In this document: piece by piece, positions 33,896 through 44,518 of the stretch
Position numbering within the stretch: the first letter of the stretch is position 1
How the letters are laid out: every line of letters begins with the position of its first letter
Origin: Hormiphora californensis
Taxonomy: Eukaryota; Ctenophora; Tentaculata; Cydippida; Pleurobrachiidae
Direction of reading: 5' to 3'
DNA: 64,000 nucleotides
NCBI GenBank assembly: GCA_020137815.1
Contig: CM035353.1
Location: 4,393,210 to 4,457,209 of the forward strand
Position numbers and translations under genes: made by a program
The notes under the pieces: generated by a model
What the model was told of the DNA's origin: nothing
Seen by the model: only the letters and a program-made list of their open reading frames with translations
The model's database searches: none

Positions 33896-34075
33896 CCCGA
33901 TATATGATATGTACCCTATCGGAAGAGTCGTTACACACCACACGACTTGGTAGTCATACTATTACCCGATATTTGATATACCCTATCGGAAGAGTCGTTT
34001 AAAACCACACGGCTTGGGGATCATACTATTGCCGATGTTCATTATATACACTCCATCGGAAGTATTCTAATGCAT
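33896..34075. repeat. Three tandem 66-bp hairpin units
   Basis: Each unit starts CCGATAT...CCTATCGG (inverted repeat) and continues AAGAGTCGTT...CCACACGACTTGG, forming a second potential stem. The third copy is diverged. A single unit-like sequence is near 54,246-54,270. Confidence 0.8.
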
Positions 34076-34082
34076 AACCGTG

Positions 34083-34884
34083 TGGCCCAAATTAAAGGGA
34101 GGGTACGTTGGCCTTCTTTCACCCAGAAGTTTAATTTCAATCACTCTGATATTTGACACAATGTCTGCATGGGTACTCACTACTCATTCGAGGAATCCGA
34201 AGTTTCAGCCCTCTGGACAAAAGTTCATTTTTTTCGACCGAATGAACATTGAATGAACACCAATATGGGACCAAATTTCGGTACCAAAGTTTCACAAATT
34301 TGTTTGGCTATCGATTTCCTTTCAAATGGACCAGTTTGAGCTTAATTGGATCACCCAAAATCACAGTGATCCGTTTTCTAAGCCTAGGATAAGTCATGTG
34401 ATCCCCATCAAATTATGACGTGTTAGCAAGAGAAATGAATTTTAAGATAGAGAGCTTAAATTCCAGCTAACATCAAATTGATCAAGATAGTGGCCGTACA
34501 TATTTTTAGCGCCTGAATTTACCGATTTCTGGTCAAAACAGGTCAAAATCGATGTTTGGTAAAAAATATCACTTTAAATAACTTATTTCACCCACTAAAC
34601 TTGATTCAATTTTAATAAAAGTGCAGATTGCCATTTGTTGATACTTGCTCTAATGTATGGCGGTTTTGAAATAATAAATCGAATTTATCAAGAGAAAACC
34701 TCAAAAAACCCGAAAAACGAAAAATTGAGTTCATTAATGAACTTTCAACTTTATGATTTGAAACTTCGGATTCCTCGAATGAGTACCCTGCAGACATTGT
34801 GTCAAAATATCAATTATCAGAGTGATTGAAATTAAACTTCTGGGTGAAAAGAAGGCCAATGTACCCTCCCTTTAATTTGGGCCA
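34083..34884. mobile_element. MITE with about 120-bp inverted termini
   Basis: TGGCCCAAATTAAAGGGAGG at the left is matched inverted at the right end; the arms stay complementary through GAGGAATCCGAAGTTTC. The loop is AT-rich and noncoding. No clear target duplication is visible, so the superfamily is undetermined. Confidence 0.8.
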
Positions 34885-35225
34885 CCCCAATCACACTGCT
34901 TTAGAAACCTCGCACAGTAGTTCCAGCTTGAGACCTGAGAAGAAAGAAGAAGTTTCTGCCTCTACATCTAAACCAACTGGAGGGTGCTAATTGGATTCAC
35001 AGCTGAGGAGAAAGCTAGTTCATGAATAAATCCTGTACAACATACGTGGCTATGTATTTACTTACTGTATTTTCATTACGGTAATTTGACTACAAGCAGC
35101 ACTGTAACACCTTAAGCGAGGATTATCAACTCTATTCTTCTCCATGATCCAGGGGAACTTGAACAATAGGCCCCACCTGTTAACGCTGACCAACAACTTC
35201 TACCTCATGAAGGATGAATAGAGCC

Positions 35226-35277
35226 GATTGGACAGGCAAGTCACGTGAGGACCTGCCGCACCGTCTTATTTAAAAAG
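35226..35277 (+). promoter_or_regulatory. CCAAT/E-box/TATA promoter of family 6 gene
   Basis: An inverted CCAAT box (GATTGG, 35,226), an E-box GTCACGTGA (35,240-35,248) and TATTTAAAA (35,267) are spaced as in a polymerase II promoter, about 190-240 bp before the ATG at 35,464. The same CCAAT/E-box/TATA order precedes the family 4 gene at 54,522. Confidence 0.5.
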
Positions 35278-35463
35278 ACGAAGCGAGGAGCCCACGGGAC
35301 TGATTGTCTGGCAGAACACTTTCTGAGGCAAAAGCATAGTTTACACTTTCCTTACATTCTAACTTTTAGTTTCGTGTAGGGAACTCCGTGTGTTTTATCT
35401 TTGTCCTTTATTGAAAAGTTAAGTATCACTGTTACACCCTTTGTCCGCACTCAAACATCTATC

Positions 35464-35755
35464 ATGCCGGATATTGAGAGTGGTATTCCCACCTCACATA
35501 ATAAAGCCAGGGCGGCGAGGGAAGAAGCGGAGCGACAGAGCAGGGAGGCCATGCAGAGGGAGGCGGAAGTAGAGCGGGGGAGGATCCGGATACTAGCTGA
35601 GCAGCGGGCCAGGGAGGCTGAGGAGGAGCACCGACGGGGCGGAATGAGCGCCTGAAAGCAAGAGGAAGGACAAGCACCACGAACGCGGCTTACCTGGCCT
35701 ACGGGCGCAACCTCAGCAGGGTCTATTCGGACATCGTTCACGCACACAGCTGAGC
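35464..35755 (+). CDS. Family 6 gene: charged coiled-coil small protein
   Basis: ATG 35,464 follows the promoter. The first 60 residues (KARAAREEAERQSREAMQRE onwards) form an almost uninterrupted charged helix with coiled-coil character. A one-base shift near 35,640 leads to TTNAAYLAYGRNLSRVYSDI and a stop. The end is homologous to a fragment at 50,450 (LAYGRNISRARFYRS), supporting the shifted frame. Unknown function; no signal peptide. Confidence 0.5.
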
Positions 35756-35838
35756 AGTTTGGTAAATTCATTTGTCATATCATTGGGAGGGGAAAAAAGT
35801 ATTATAATTAAGCTCATTCCTCGATTTAGTGAATCAAT

Positions 35839-36094
35839 ATGGTACGATCAGATAATGGGGAGGAAAATATGTCGGAGGGGGAGATAGAGGTGTATGAAAC
35901 TCTCTTCCAAACGTATGTGGATGAAGGAATGCAGCAGCATCTAGAAGATCACGGGGGCGGCGCACATCACATGTACGGGACGCTAATTTGCGTGGGGTGC
36001 GTATACATTGACGGGGATCATGATTGACATTTCCATGGGGAAACACATCCTAGAACACGGAGGGGTACGTGAACAACCAACGCTATCGAGACTT
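35839..36094 (+). CDS. Family 3 gene (MVRSDN), copy 1, 5' part
   Basis: Begins ATGGTACGATCAGATAATGG after the leader found also at 49,800. The frame encodes an acidic N-terminus (EENMSEGEIEVYE). Small indels shift it before the N gap at 36,095. The continuation TATCGAGACGTTATGGAGTA is at 42,203, after the 6-kb patch. An intact copy is at 49,871-50,344. Confidence 0.65.
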
Positions 36095-36194
36095 NNNNNN
36101 NNNNNNNNNNNNNNNNNNNNNNNNNNNNNNNNNNNNNNNNNNNNNNNNNNNNNNNNNNNNNNNNNNNNNNNNNNNNNNNNNNNNNNNNNNNNNN
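36095..36194. other. Assembly gap (100 N)
   Basis: Exactly 100 N bases, the usual size for a scaffold gap of unknown length. See the findings on interleaved contigs. Confidence 0.98.
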
Positions 36195-36738
36195 TGTATC
36201 TTCGTCTTGGGCACTCGGCGCACCCTGTATTCGTGCAAAACTCCTGCCATTTGTTATGTATATAGACAACAACAACAAAACTTCGTTAAGAGGTGTAACT
36301 GTCTGCCTGAACGCTAACTGTCTGCCTCCCTCTCCATCTATATAGCTCTTTCTCTCTATACATTTTTTTTTCTCTCTCTAATAGTTCTTTCTCTCTCCCT
36401 TATATATAATTTTTCTCCCTCTCTCTAATAGTCTTTTATCTCTCTCACTCTGTCTCTCATTCTATATAGTTCTCTCTCTTTTTCTCTCTTCCTCTCCCTC
36501 CTCTCAACTGCTCATATCTTTATCCTATAATATTTTATCTCTCCTTCTATGATCACATCTCATTTTCCACCGTTATATTCATTCTTCCCCTTTTTCTATA
36601 TTGTTTCTCTATTATTAACCTACTTTTTAACGTTTTGATATTATTTTTATAGGATGTATTCCTGTTACAACTCCACTTTAGAGACTGAGGTTCTATGTTC
36701 CCTGTAAGTCATTATATCCCTACTATCTCTCTCTCTCT

Positions 36739-36778
<40 letters not shown>

Positions 36779-37734
36779 TTCTCTTCATTATCTTTTTCTT
36801 GGTTGCTGTTATCTCGTCTCTGTTATTTTTCTTCCCTCAGCATGCAGTGTTTTGTGGGGGCTCTCTCAGGGTGTGGGTTTTGTTCGCCCGAGGACCCCGG
36901 ATGCTCCCTTTGTTACACCTCTGGGTGTAATAGCCCGTAAGTTATTGTTATCTTTAGTGTTAGCTTCTCATTAGTTTCCCCTCTTTCCATGTTATTCCTC
37001 CTTATATAGACCGTTTCTCAGGATTTCTCCTACCACGGCTCCTCCCGGTTCCCCATCTACCCGGCCCCATTGGATCCCCTGGTATGTGGTTCCCCTGATG
37101 TTGGCTGGGGTGTTCGTGGCAGGCCTTGTGGGCGGCTACTGTTGCGGCAGGAGGGACCGACCTGCCCCTACCCGCCCCCCAATGTTTCACCCCAACCCTG
37201 CTGCTACTGCAGAAACTCTAGAAACTATTATTTAAAAAATTCTTTTGTTTGATTTGTTTTGGTTAACTCTATGCGTTTGTTTCACTGTGTGTGTATTCAA
37301 TACTCAACCTTATTCTGCTGCTCTGTCATATATCCCCCATGGCAGGGAGGAAGGCCGCTTTGTGTTTTACCATGAGAAGATCCATCATATGTCCCCACGA
37401 CCATTCATTCAGGCCCCAAGTCCTTATAACTCCACTCTCCCGCATGTGAACCATATGTCAGCCTTAGTTAATACGTTGTTATATTTGCCCTTCATGCTCC
37501 CCATATCATTGTCTGTATTTTTAAATTATATGTTCCGTCTTAGTAATTCCCTCTATCCCAGTCAAACAGCAAGGCTTTTTCGATTAAAATTATAGTTATA
37601 CTGATATTACAATTAACACATTTCTCCTACAGTTTACACGCACTCTCAGCATTATATTATTATATTATATTGTATTAGCTACTAGGTAAATAATATTTCA
37701 TCAGTAAGCAATATTTCAGCGGCAATTAGTAGGC

Positions 37735-39718
37735 TCACCGCCGATACTTATAGTTTATCTTGGCCTTATTCTCCAATCTTTTAGACCGCCTAGGTGGGGG
37801 ACTAGGTAGTCTTGTTTCATCCGGTCCCTCGTCACGAAGTCTCTTTTCTTGTCTATTCTCTGTCTCTAAAACTTCCTCCATTTCCTCGTCCTCTGCATGG
37901 TCGCTCCTTCTTAGCACGTTCTCTCTATCTATGGTATTCAGTCTTTGGGCTATCGCCTGTATTTGTTGCCAATCAGGCTCCTCTTCTCTTGGCTGTGGTC
38001 GCGCTTCAAATTTAGGCGGTTGCATGACTACCCTCGTTCCCTTTGTTGGGGGTCGAGCTCTTTCGTATTCTCCAAACGAGTCGTTGCTTGTCTTGCTCTT
38101 GGTAGTGTCCATGGTGCTATCTAGCCCTTGGTCTGTCCGCTCTCTGTACTCGGTCTTGTTAAGGTTTCGACTCTGCCCGTCCATTTGTTCTTCTCTAGCC
38201 TGATGGCCTGGTTGTTCCAATTCCATATCTATTTCTTCTTCATATTGACGGTCTGTCTGTGGCCCTCTCACCCCCGCTGACATCATTGGACTATTCTCCA
38301 TTGGACGCTCTGTCCGGGGTCTTGCTGGTTTGATTTTCAGCGGAGTTTCAGTCCCTTGTATTTGTACCCTCCTGGGGAGAGGGTTGGTACCTCCTGAGTG
38401 GCTTCTTTTCTCCTTTCCTTTCGGTATCTTTCCAGGTGTAGAATGGTTGGTGGGATCATCCATCAGAATTCGGCGTCCCCCTCTCATTTCATTCATTTTA
38501 TCCCTCCATATTTGTCTAGCTGGAGGTACCTCTGGAAATATGGTTGTTGGTATGCCCAACCCCATTCTTAACAATTCTTCCTCTCTCTGTACATCTTCCT
38601 CGGAATATTTGTTAGTCCTTCTCCCAGGAGCTATCTGTGGGGATGTCCAAATAGAGCTTTCTTGGGTTCCTCCCCTTTCTCCTCTGACCACGTTTTTTTC
38701 CTGGTGGCGAGGCGTTAGGGGTTCTATTGGAGGGTCCCGGTCTCTCCACCCGTTGGTCAGGAATTTGCTGTCTATGGCTATCCCCCGGGGTTGTTCTCCT
38801 TGGCGTTCCTTGTCTGTTTTTGAGATGCTCTCCCTCCGGTGTTCTGTTATGTGGTTCTAGTCTATCTGGTTGTGAGTCTGATACCCTATGTACATCCTCA
38901 TTTCCTATGGAAGTACCCAATGCCAAGGTTTTTGCTGCAGTTGTATATAGATCACGATCCGTCAGGTCCGTCTGTAGGTCCTGCTGTCTACTTGGGCTCC
39001 CTAGTTGACTTCTCCTTCTTCCTGGACTTGGGTCCTCCTAGTAGTTGGTACTGTCCAGCCACCTCACGCGGTGCTTCGGTGTATCTGACTACCCTTTCCC
39101 TTGGCTCTATTACCCGCTCTGCTACAGAATCCGCTATCCGTTCTCTCTGTTCTAAGCGGGGATCTAGTTCTCCTCTGAGTGGGTCAGTTTGTTCTCTTAG
39201 ATCTTCCCCTCCTTCTTCTTCTTCTCCAAACTCTTCTTCAAAGGCCCGGGTTAACTCTTCCAGTATTCGAGTTCGCCATGGGGTTGAAATTTGCGTTGAC
39301 CCTTCACTCCGGGCTGTCCTATTGTTATCCGCTACTGGGGTGTTTTCCCCAGCTCTCTCCCGTGGCAATTCTCTTGGGTGGTATCTTGGGTAGTCTCTGG
39401 TGTGTTCTCTTGGGGGGACTCTTGTATGGTTTCGTGGGGGGACCCTTGTATTGTCTCTTGGGTGGTCTCTTTCCCTATCATTCGGAGGTGTCTTATTTCC
39501 CCCATTGATATTCCAGAGTCTCTCGTATGTTTGAGGCCCCATTCCTGTTACAGCTGATTTGCCTTCGCTTGAGCTCTTGTTACCCTTCGATCTCCTGCAG
39601 CATTTCCTCTATCTCTGCTGTCGTCCTCAGGTTCTGTTTCTTCTCCTCAGTTATGCTTGCTTCTGCGGTTTCCTGCTCTTGTTCTCACGATGTCCTCTCA
39701 TTCCCTCGGGGATCTTCC
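37735..39718 (-). CDS. G2 post-integrase charged tail, copy 2
   Basis: Open over 318 codons (38,691-37,735) and 184 codons (39,542-38,988), shifted by indels. It contains RERDHPRDNTRVPPRN-like repeats, a Glu-rich block (EEEFGEEEEGGEDL) and the end RRSKRLENK. Long retention of an open frame in a low-complexity protein argues that it was translated when the element was active. Confidence 0.6.
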
Positions 39719-40789
39719 TTAAGTGGTTTCGATGAACAACGTATTTACAGTCACCCGTTTTTCTTTTCCAATCTGGATTCTTTGCACCAGAAAATCGTGC
39801 TGATCCCAAGCGTCAATTATAATGTATGGACCCTTAAAGTTAGTTACTAACTTGTAGTAATTATTAGATGTGTCTTTCGGCCTGTAGATCATCACTTTGT
39901 CTCCCACTGCTAGGCTCACGGCTTGTTTATTCCGGTCGTATATCCTTTTTTGAAGACGGTGTGTCAATTCTAGGTTGTTACCCGCCAATCGGAATATCTT
40001 TCTAAGTTCTTGGTACATGTCACTTGCCAGATGATGCTCACTCTCAAAGAACTTTGTTGATCTGGTCTGGAATATGACATCATCCAATCCAGTCATCTCT
40101 CTTCCGGTCATTAACCGGAAAGCTGAATACCCTGTGGACCTGTTTATCGCTGAGTTTACTGCTAATTGTAGTCGCGGTAGTGCTTGCCTCCATTGTCCGG
40201 GATTATCCCCCACTAGTTTCTGTAACAGATGTAGTAGCACCTTATTGAACCGCTCTGCTATTCCATTCCCTTGGGGATGGTACGGTGCACAGTACTTCTT
40301 CTCTATCCCTAAGAGACCATATAGGTTATTCATGACCTCCGCCGTTTTGAAAGTCGCAGCATTATCAGTTACTAAGATCTGGGGCGGTCCCCAGATGCAA
40401 ACGTAGTTATCTAAGAAAGCTTTTGCTATGGTGGTAGCCTTCTCATTAGCGATGGGCACGAACACTACATATTTCGTGAATTTGTCAACCATAGTAAGCA
40501 CCTTGGGAAATCTTCCCCCTTTCGATATCTGTACCACGTCCATGTTAACACACATGCCTGGGTATTTATATGTGTATGGTTTCAACTCCGGTATGGGTTG
40601 TTTCCGGTAGTACTGGTTAGTCTTGAAGCAATCGCTGCAGGTCTTGCAGAACAATCGTACTTCTTCTTGCATATTAGGAAAATTGAACTTCTGTCTTATT
40701 CTACTTTCGGTCTTCTCGGACGACTGGTGTGCTCCAGCCACTGTGTGGCTTGCCTCTATGACTTTGACTATTGTGACTCTGGTACGCAA
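39719..40789 (-). CDS. G2 integrase, copy 2 (well preserved)
   Basis: 356 codons cover the HHCC domain (EASHTVAGAHQS...CKTCSDC), the catalytic core with D in VNMDVV, D in VTDNAAT and E in IAERFNK, and the start of the C-terminal domain (VGDKVMIYRPK). A frameshift at the end of this segment separates it from the tail. It is the best copy for classifying G2. Confidence 0.9.
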   Translation of the reverse strand: MRTRVTIVKVIEASHTVAGAHQSSEKTESRIRQKFNFPNMQEEVRLFCKTCSDCFKTNQYYRKQPIPELKPYTYKYPGMCVNMDVVQISKGGRFPKVLTMVDKFTKYVVFVPIANEKATTIAKAFLDNYVCIWGPPQILVTDNAATFKTAEVMNNLYGLLGIEKKYCAPYHPQGNGIAERFNKVLLHLLQKLVGDNPGQWRQALPRLQLAVNSAINRSTGYSAFRLMTGREMTGLDDVIFQTRSTKFFESEHHLASDMYQELRKIFRLAGNNLELTHRLQKRIYDRNKQAVSLAVGDKVMIYRPKDTSNNYYKLVTNFKGPYIIIDAWDQHDFLVQRIQIGKEKRVTVNTLFIETT

Positions 40790-42200
40790 GTTAACCAGCG
40801 GAACTCTGTGAGTCCCGGGTTACCATATCTGATGCAAATGGTATCTTGATCCCCTATCTTCAGCCGACTCAGCTTGTTATAGTATGTGCGTTCCTGAGGT
40901 GGTAGCATGTTGGGATCTCTGCCTTTTCCTCTCTCTGATCCACTTGCGTACACTTTAAAAGTAGGGTCTTCCTTAGACTCTCTCAGAATTCCTGTCTCCT
41001 ATTATTGGGTGGTTTTGTTTCTCCTCACATTGATTCACAACTTTAGACTTTTCTTCTTCTTTACCGACTGCATCCTGGATTCCTTGCTTGATGTAATCGT
41101 ATAGCCTGATGAGACTGAGGCAAGGCTGTCTGCTCAGAAATCAGAGACCACGTTCTCTTTCCCTGGTACGAACTTGATATCAAAACTCGTACTCCGACAA
41201 TTCCATACTCCATCGGATTATAGCATTGGCCGTTGATTTCTTTAGGAAAGTCCCGAAAACTCATGGCTTTGCAATCGGTCGCAGAACAAACCTTCTCCCA
41301 TATAGATAGAATCTCATCCGGGTTATCGCACAGTATGCAGCGTAGAATTCTTCACGAAAGATGGCCAGTGTAATTGTGAGGGGTTGAATACTTTAATCCA
41401 TAATGGATGGGATGCATTTTTCCATCGTCTGATTCCTGCATCAAACAGAACCCAACAGTATCCTGATGCGTCCGTAAATATATTGAGCGTCTTGTTAGGA
41501 TCCGCCAAACCAAGCAGGGCGGGTTCGTCAGGGCGGTTTTCACGGCCTCGAGCTGTTTTTAGCTTTCCCCAAATTCAAACTTTTCGATCCTTGGAGTAGC
41601 GAGGTTAGGGCTAGTTTTTCTGCGAATTTAGTACGAACTCCCTAAAATACCAGCTAACCCAACACTCTTTGGACATCCTTCTTTGATTTCGGGTCTGGAT
41701 CTCCAAAGATCCTTATCTTCTCTGGTTTGCGTACAGCCCTTCTTTCGTTAGTTTGCATCCCAAGAACATGACTTCCCGTTGAAATAGCTCGCATTTCTCG
41801 GGTTATTTCAGTTGAGCCACCAATTTTTAGTCTCTCGAATATAGTTCAGATTATCCATCATGACCTCAGCATTGGCTGCCCCTGATATTATATCATCCAA
41901 GTAAACCGCGCAAACATTCGCCTTCAGGTCCCCGAAAAGCCTATCAGCTAAAGACTGCAGGGCTGCTGGGCTTGTTCTCGCCCCCATGGGCACCACCTTG
42001 TGCCTCCAGGATCCCATCGAATTCAGCCATATAGTCGTGACGTCTCTAGAGTCTTCATGTAGTGGTATTTGCCAGAATGCGGAGCTAAGATCCATGACGC
42101 TCCACATTTTGCATTCGAACCAAATATTCCTAGTTTCTTGGACCGTTGGGAGTGGGTGCAAATTAGACACCGTAGCGTCATTGAGTAGCCTGAAATCGAT
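40790..42200 (-). pseudogene. G2 RT/RNase H, copy 2, truncated and indel-rich
   Basis: Carries RNase H (FTDASG), the thumb and the YLDD block (about 41,905) but with many single-base losses compared with 9,561-11,144. RT ends at the 42,200 breakpoint, and the N-terminal part of RT, protease and gag are absent. Confidence 0.8.
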
Positions 42201-42419
42201 TATATCGAGACGTTATGGAGTACACCCGGGGGGGGGGGGGGTCTGGACACCCCTAGACACAGGGCTGCGGCTGCCTCGCATTATCTATTTAGGGTAACTG
42301 AAGCGACAAAGGAGTTGCTTCTAAATTTGGAATTGGCAGTGGAGGGTATCAGGGATCTATTAGATACGGTTTTGCGGTTCGCAATTAAAAGGACCGAGAT
42401 ACTCACCGCGGTCATCTAA
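42201..42419 (+). CDS. Family 3 gene copy 1, 3' part with shared helical module
   Basis: Continues the gene begun at 35,839: DVMEYTRG, a G-run of 14, then RHRAAAASHYLFRATEATKE and a helical end. With 14 G the frame after the run hits TAG within five codons. With 19 G, as at 50,148, the module is in frame. The stop of the module is TAA at 42,417-42,419. Confidence 0.6.
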   Translation, partial: YIETLWSTPGGGGGLDTPRHRAAAASHYLFRVTEATKELLLNLELAVEGIRDLLDTVLRFAIKRTEILTAVI

Positions 42420-42616
42420 TGGGGCCGATCGCCGGGTGGGTTAGTATTTGCATGCCTCTTTACTTTATTTATTTATTTGTTGCCATATTTGTTATTTTTC
42501 TTTTGGACCTAATAACTATCCCTCGCTAATTCGAGTCAATCATTATTGTATTGTTTTCACTAGTTTTGTTGCAACAATAATAGAAGACACCGCTAACACC
42601 TTCTCCCTTTTCTCAG

Positions 42617-42724
42617 TCTGTGATGTCGTCTGTGGGAGATTCGGTTGTAATCCTGGAAGGAGCCGCCGATGTGATCAGTGTGGATGAGAGGTGCATAGTT
42701 GAAGGACACTTGAAAATATGGTAG
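42617..42724 (+). CDS. Candidate terminal exon, 33 codons
   Basis: A strong acceptor (CTTCTCCCTTTTCTCAG, ending at 42,616) precedes ATG at 42,623 and a short frame rich in Val, Glu and Asp (SVVILEGAADVISVDERC) that ends at TAG. A branch-like CTAATAA sits about 110 bp upstream. It lies 200 bp after the family 3 gene and may be its last exon. The equivalent spot after the 50-kb copy is rearranged. Confidence 0.4.
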   Translation, partial: SVMSSVGDSVVILEGAADVISVDERCIVEGHLKIW

Positions 42725-43089
42725 AGGAGTGAATGTATTAATATGTGGGGTGACCCAATTAAGACAATATTATATGACGGGTTATGTCGACCTGAGTTTT
42801 GCAATGTTTTCAATTCTGTGAGAGTAACCCTGATGCCAGGCCCATATATACTCTTGGTTGGGAGAGGGGGTGGATGTGGGGTTACACCCCTTTGTTTCCC
42901 CTCTTTCGCACTAGCCAGATCTATATTATATACGATATATTAGTTTTAAAAGTGTTTGTGTGTGAGTGCCATTACAGTGCTGAAGTGGGATCAATCCTTT
43001 CAACTTCAGAGGTGCGAAGTTCTACTAATGGACACGGCAGACCTATAAAATACCAGGGAGCAACCACGTGTGAGGGTTGGCCTGGGTAT

Positions 43090-43607
43090 ATATAACGCCC
43101 ACTGCGCATTTTTTTGAGAAATAACACCCGCGCGGTAGCGGGCTGATATGACTGCATCCGAAATGATAAATCTCATAACTCCCGCTATAAAAGTGCAATT
43201 TATTACACGCAAGATTTCACCCAAAAAGGTGTGAAAACTCTTTCTTTTGTTTGTGTGTACACACTGTTGCAAAGAGAGAGGGATTGACACAACAAGGGGC
43301 GGCAGAATGGCGACAAGAGAGAGAGAGACAAGAGAGACATTGGTAATCGTTATCTCTCTCTATTTAATTAGCACCCAATAGTTCGCTTTTGTGTGTGTGA
43401 GTGTCTAGACATGTCTAGACATGTCTGGAGTTGAAAAGGGAACATATTTGAAGGGTTGACATGAGTTGTGTTGCCTCTCTCTCGCTGTGTCATTATTTGT
43501 TGTTGAACTGTGAAACTTTGATGATGTTGAATAGTTTGTCAAATTGACTTGAAAAACTTGACAGGGGATTAGTGTTGTTCTCTCCTTGCTTGCAGTGGGC
43601 GTTATAT
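43090..43607. mobile_element. 518-bp element with 16-bp inverted termini
   Basis: ATATAACGCCCACTGC at 43,090-43,105 is exactly inverted at 43,592-43,607. The interior is noncoding and holds the p53-type site. The right end directly abuts the cloverleaf palindrome at 43,608. Target duplication is not evident. Confidence 0.6.
43407..43426. promoter_or_regulatory. Perfect p53-family response element
   Basis: Two adjacent AGACATGTCT decamers with zero spacer match RRRCWWGYYY twice with no mismatch. A single decamer is at 31,260-31,269. p53/p63/p73 homologues exist throughout animals. Binding here is inference. Confidence 0.5.
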
Positions 43608-43759
43608 GCTATAACACCTTATGTGTATCAAATATATCGCCCTCACTACGTTCGGGGCGATATATTGCATATCGTCTCCTTGCTCCGCAAGGAGCCGATA
43701 TGCGTGCATATCACGCCCCGCGCGGGGCGCGATATACAGATACACACCGGTGTTATAGC
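43608..43759. repeat. Cloverleaf-like nested palindrome
   Basis: The outer stem GCTATAACACC pairs with GGTGTTATAGC (11 bp), plus TGTGTATC with GATACACA (8 bp). Inside are three hairpins: 43,631-43,666 (12-bp perfect stem AATATATCGCCC), 43,667-43,703 (8 bp, internal loop, 7 bp, loop TCC) and 43,706-43,737 (about 12 of 14 pairs, GC-rich). The layout is a four-way junction in DNA or RNA. Confidence 0.9.
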
Positions 43760-43763
43760 ACAT

Positions 43764-43919
43764 ATAAAGAAGTTATTTTATTTCGAAGTGAGCGGTTGTT
43801 ACTGTACGTTCTGTGCTGATTATTATTATTATTCTATGCCAGCTAATAACGTGTCGCCCTCCAGTTCCAACAGCGACATGATTGCCAATTGTGAGTTGAC
43901 CGCAATAACCTCAAATTAA
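43764..43919 (+). CDS. Small TATA-driven ORF, 27 residues
   Basis: TATAAAG at 43,764 is followed after about 70 bp by ATG (43,836) and a Ser/Asn-rich peptide (PANNVSPSSSNSDM) to TAA at 43,917. A GTGAGT inside the frame could be a splice donor, so this may be a first exon. Its layout resembles the other small genes of the array. Confidence 0.35.
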   Translation: MKKLFYFEVSGCYCTFCADYYYYSMPANNVSPSSSNSDMIANCELTAITSN

Positions 43920-44094
43920 TTTCTGAACACTTGTTTTAGTAGGTAATCTTATAACTTCAGGGCTAACTTTGTAACTTGAAGCTACGAACTTTAAGTATAC
44001 TAATATTATAGCCTCAAATCTGTGCTCCCTGTGAGCGAGTTATATTTTACATTATGTTGTGATTGGGAACTGCATTGGTGGTTATGACGTCTCG

Positions 44095-44318
44095 GCGAAT
44101 TACTCCTGCTCATTCTGGGGTGAAGTCTTGACGCTGATAATCCTCTTACTGAATTCAGACTATTCATCAACCGAGACCAGGATTAGGAGAAGGAACGAGT
44201 GATTATAACCGTATTAACGGAGACATGAACCAGGATTAGGAGAAGGAACGAGTGATTATAATCGTATTAATCGAGGACTATAGGAGATTTACTGCGTAGG
44301 TTGCTGGGACTATAAATA
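44095..44318 (+). promoter_or_regulatory. CRE-like/TATA promoter of family 1, copy 1
   Basis: TGACGTCT (44,095) is followed by CTCGGCGAATTAC, and later by TATAAATA (44,311) and a conserved initiator region with GGGGAAAACGCCCTGACAGA. ATG follows about 200 bp downstream. Near-identical promoters lie at 50,781-50,995, and a diverged one with a perfect TGACGTCA at 60,944-61,175. Confidence 0.6.
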
Positions 44319-44518
44319 CAGGACTGGAGGGGAAAACGCCCTGACAGACACTTCAAACTCGTAATAAGAGTCATTTTACTGTAGTTAAGAGACTTTTGAT
44401 TAGTAATTAGTATAAAACTACTATATATTTAGTTCTAACCCAGTATATTCGGTTTTTAGTACTTCGTTTCTATATATTATTATAATAAACAGTTTACACC
44501 ACACGCAATCACCACGCA

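Larger units (their letters stand above)
36195..42200 (-). mobile_element. Gypsy G2, partial second copy
   Basis: Collinear with 5,358-11,330. It includes the CT-rich tract, the tail ORF, and Pol as far as the RT palm, then stops abruptly at 42,200 inside RT. Integrase and tail are less frameshifted than in the first copy, but 40,900-41,800 has many single-base deletions, as at a poorly supported contig end. Confidence 0.85.

Noticed and set aside
36008-36317. Frames spanning the N gap
   Set aside because: They are produced by translating N bases and join unrelated contigs.
43608-43759. tRNA or tRNA-derived SINE
   Set aside because: The four-arm layout suggested a tRNA, but arm lengths and loops are wrong and no A/B box is present.
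43572-43835. Long frame running through the cloverleaf palindrome
   Set aside because: The palindrome is open by composition. Only the part from ATG 43,836, after a TATA-like box, looks like a gene.
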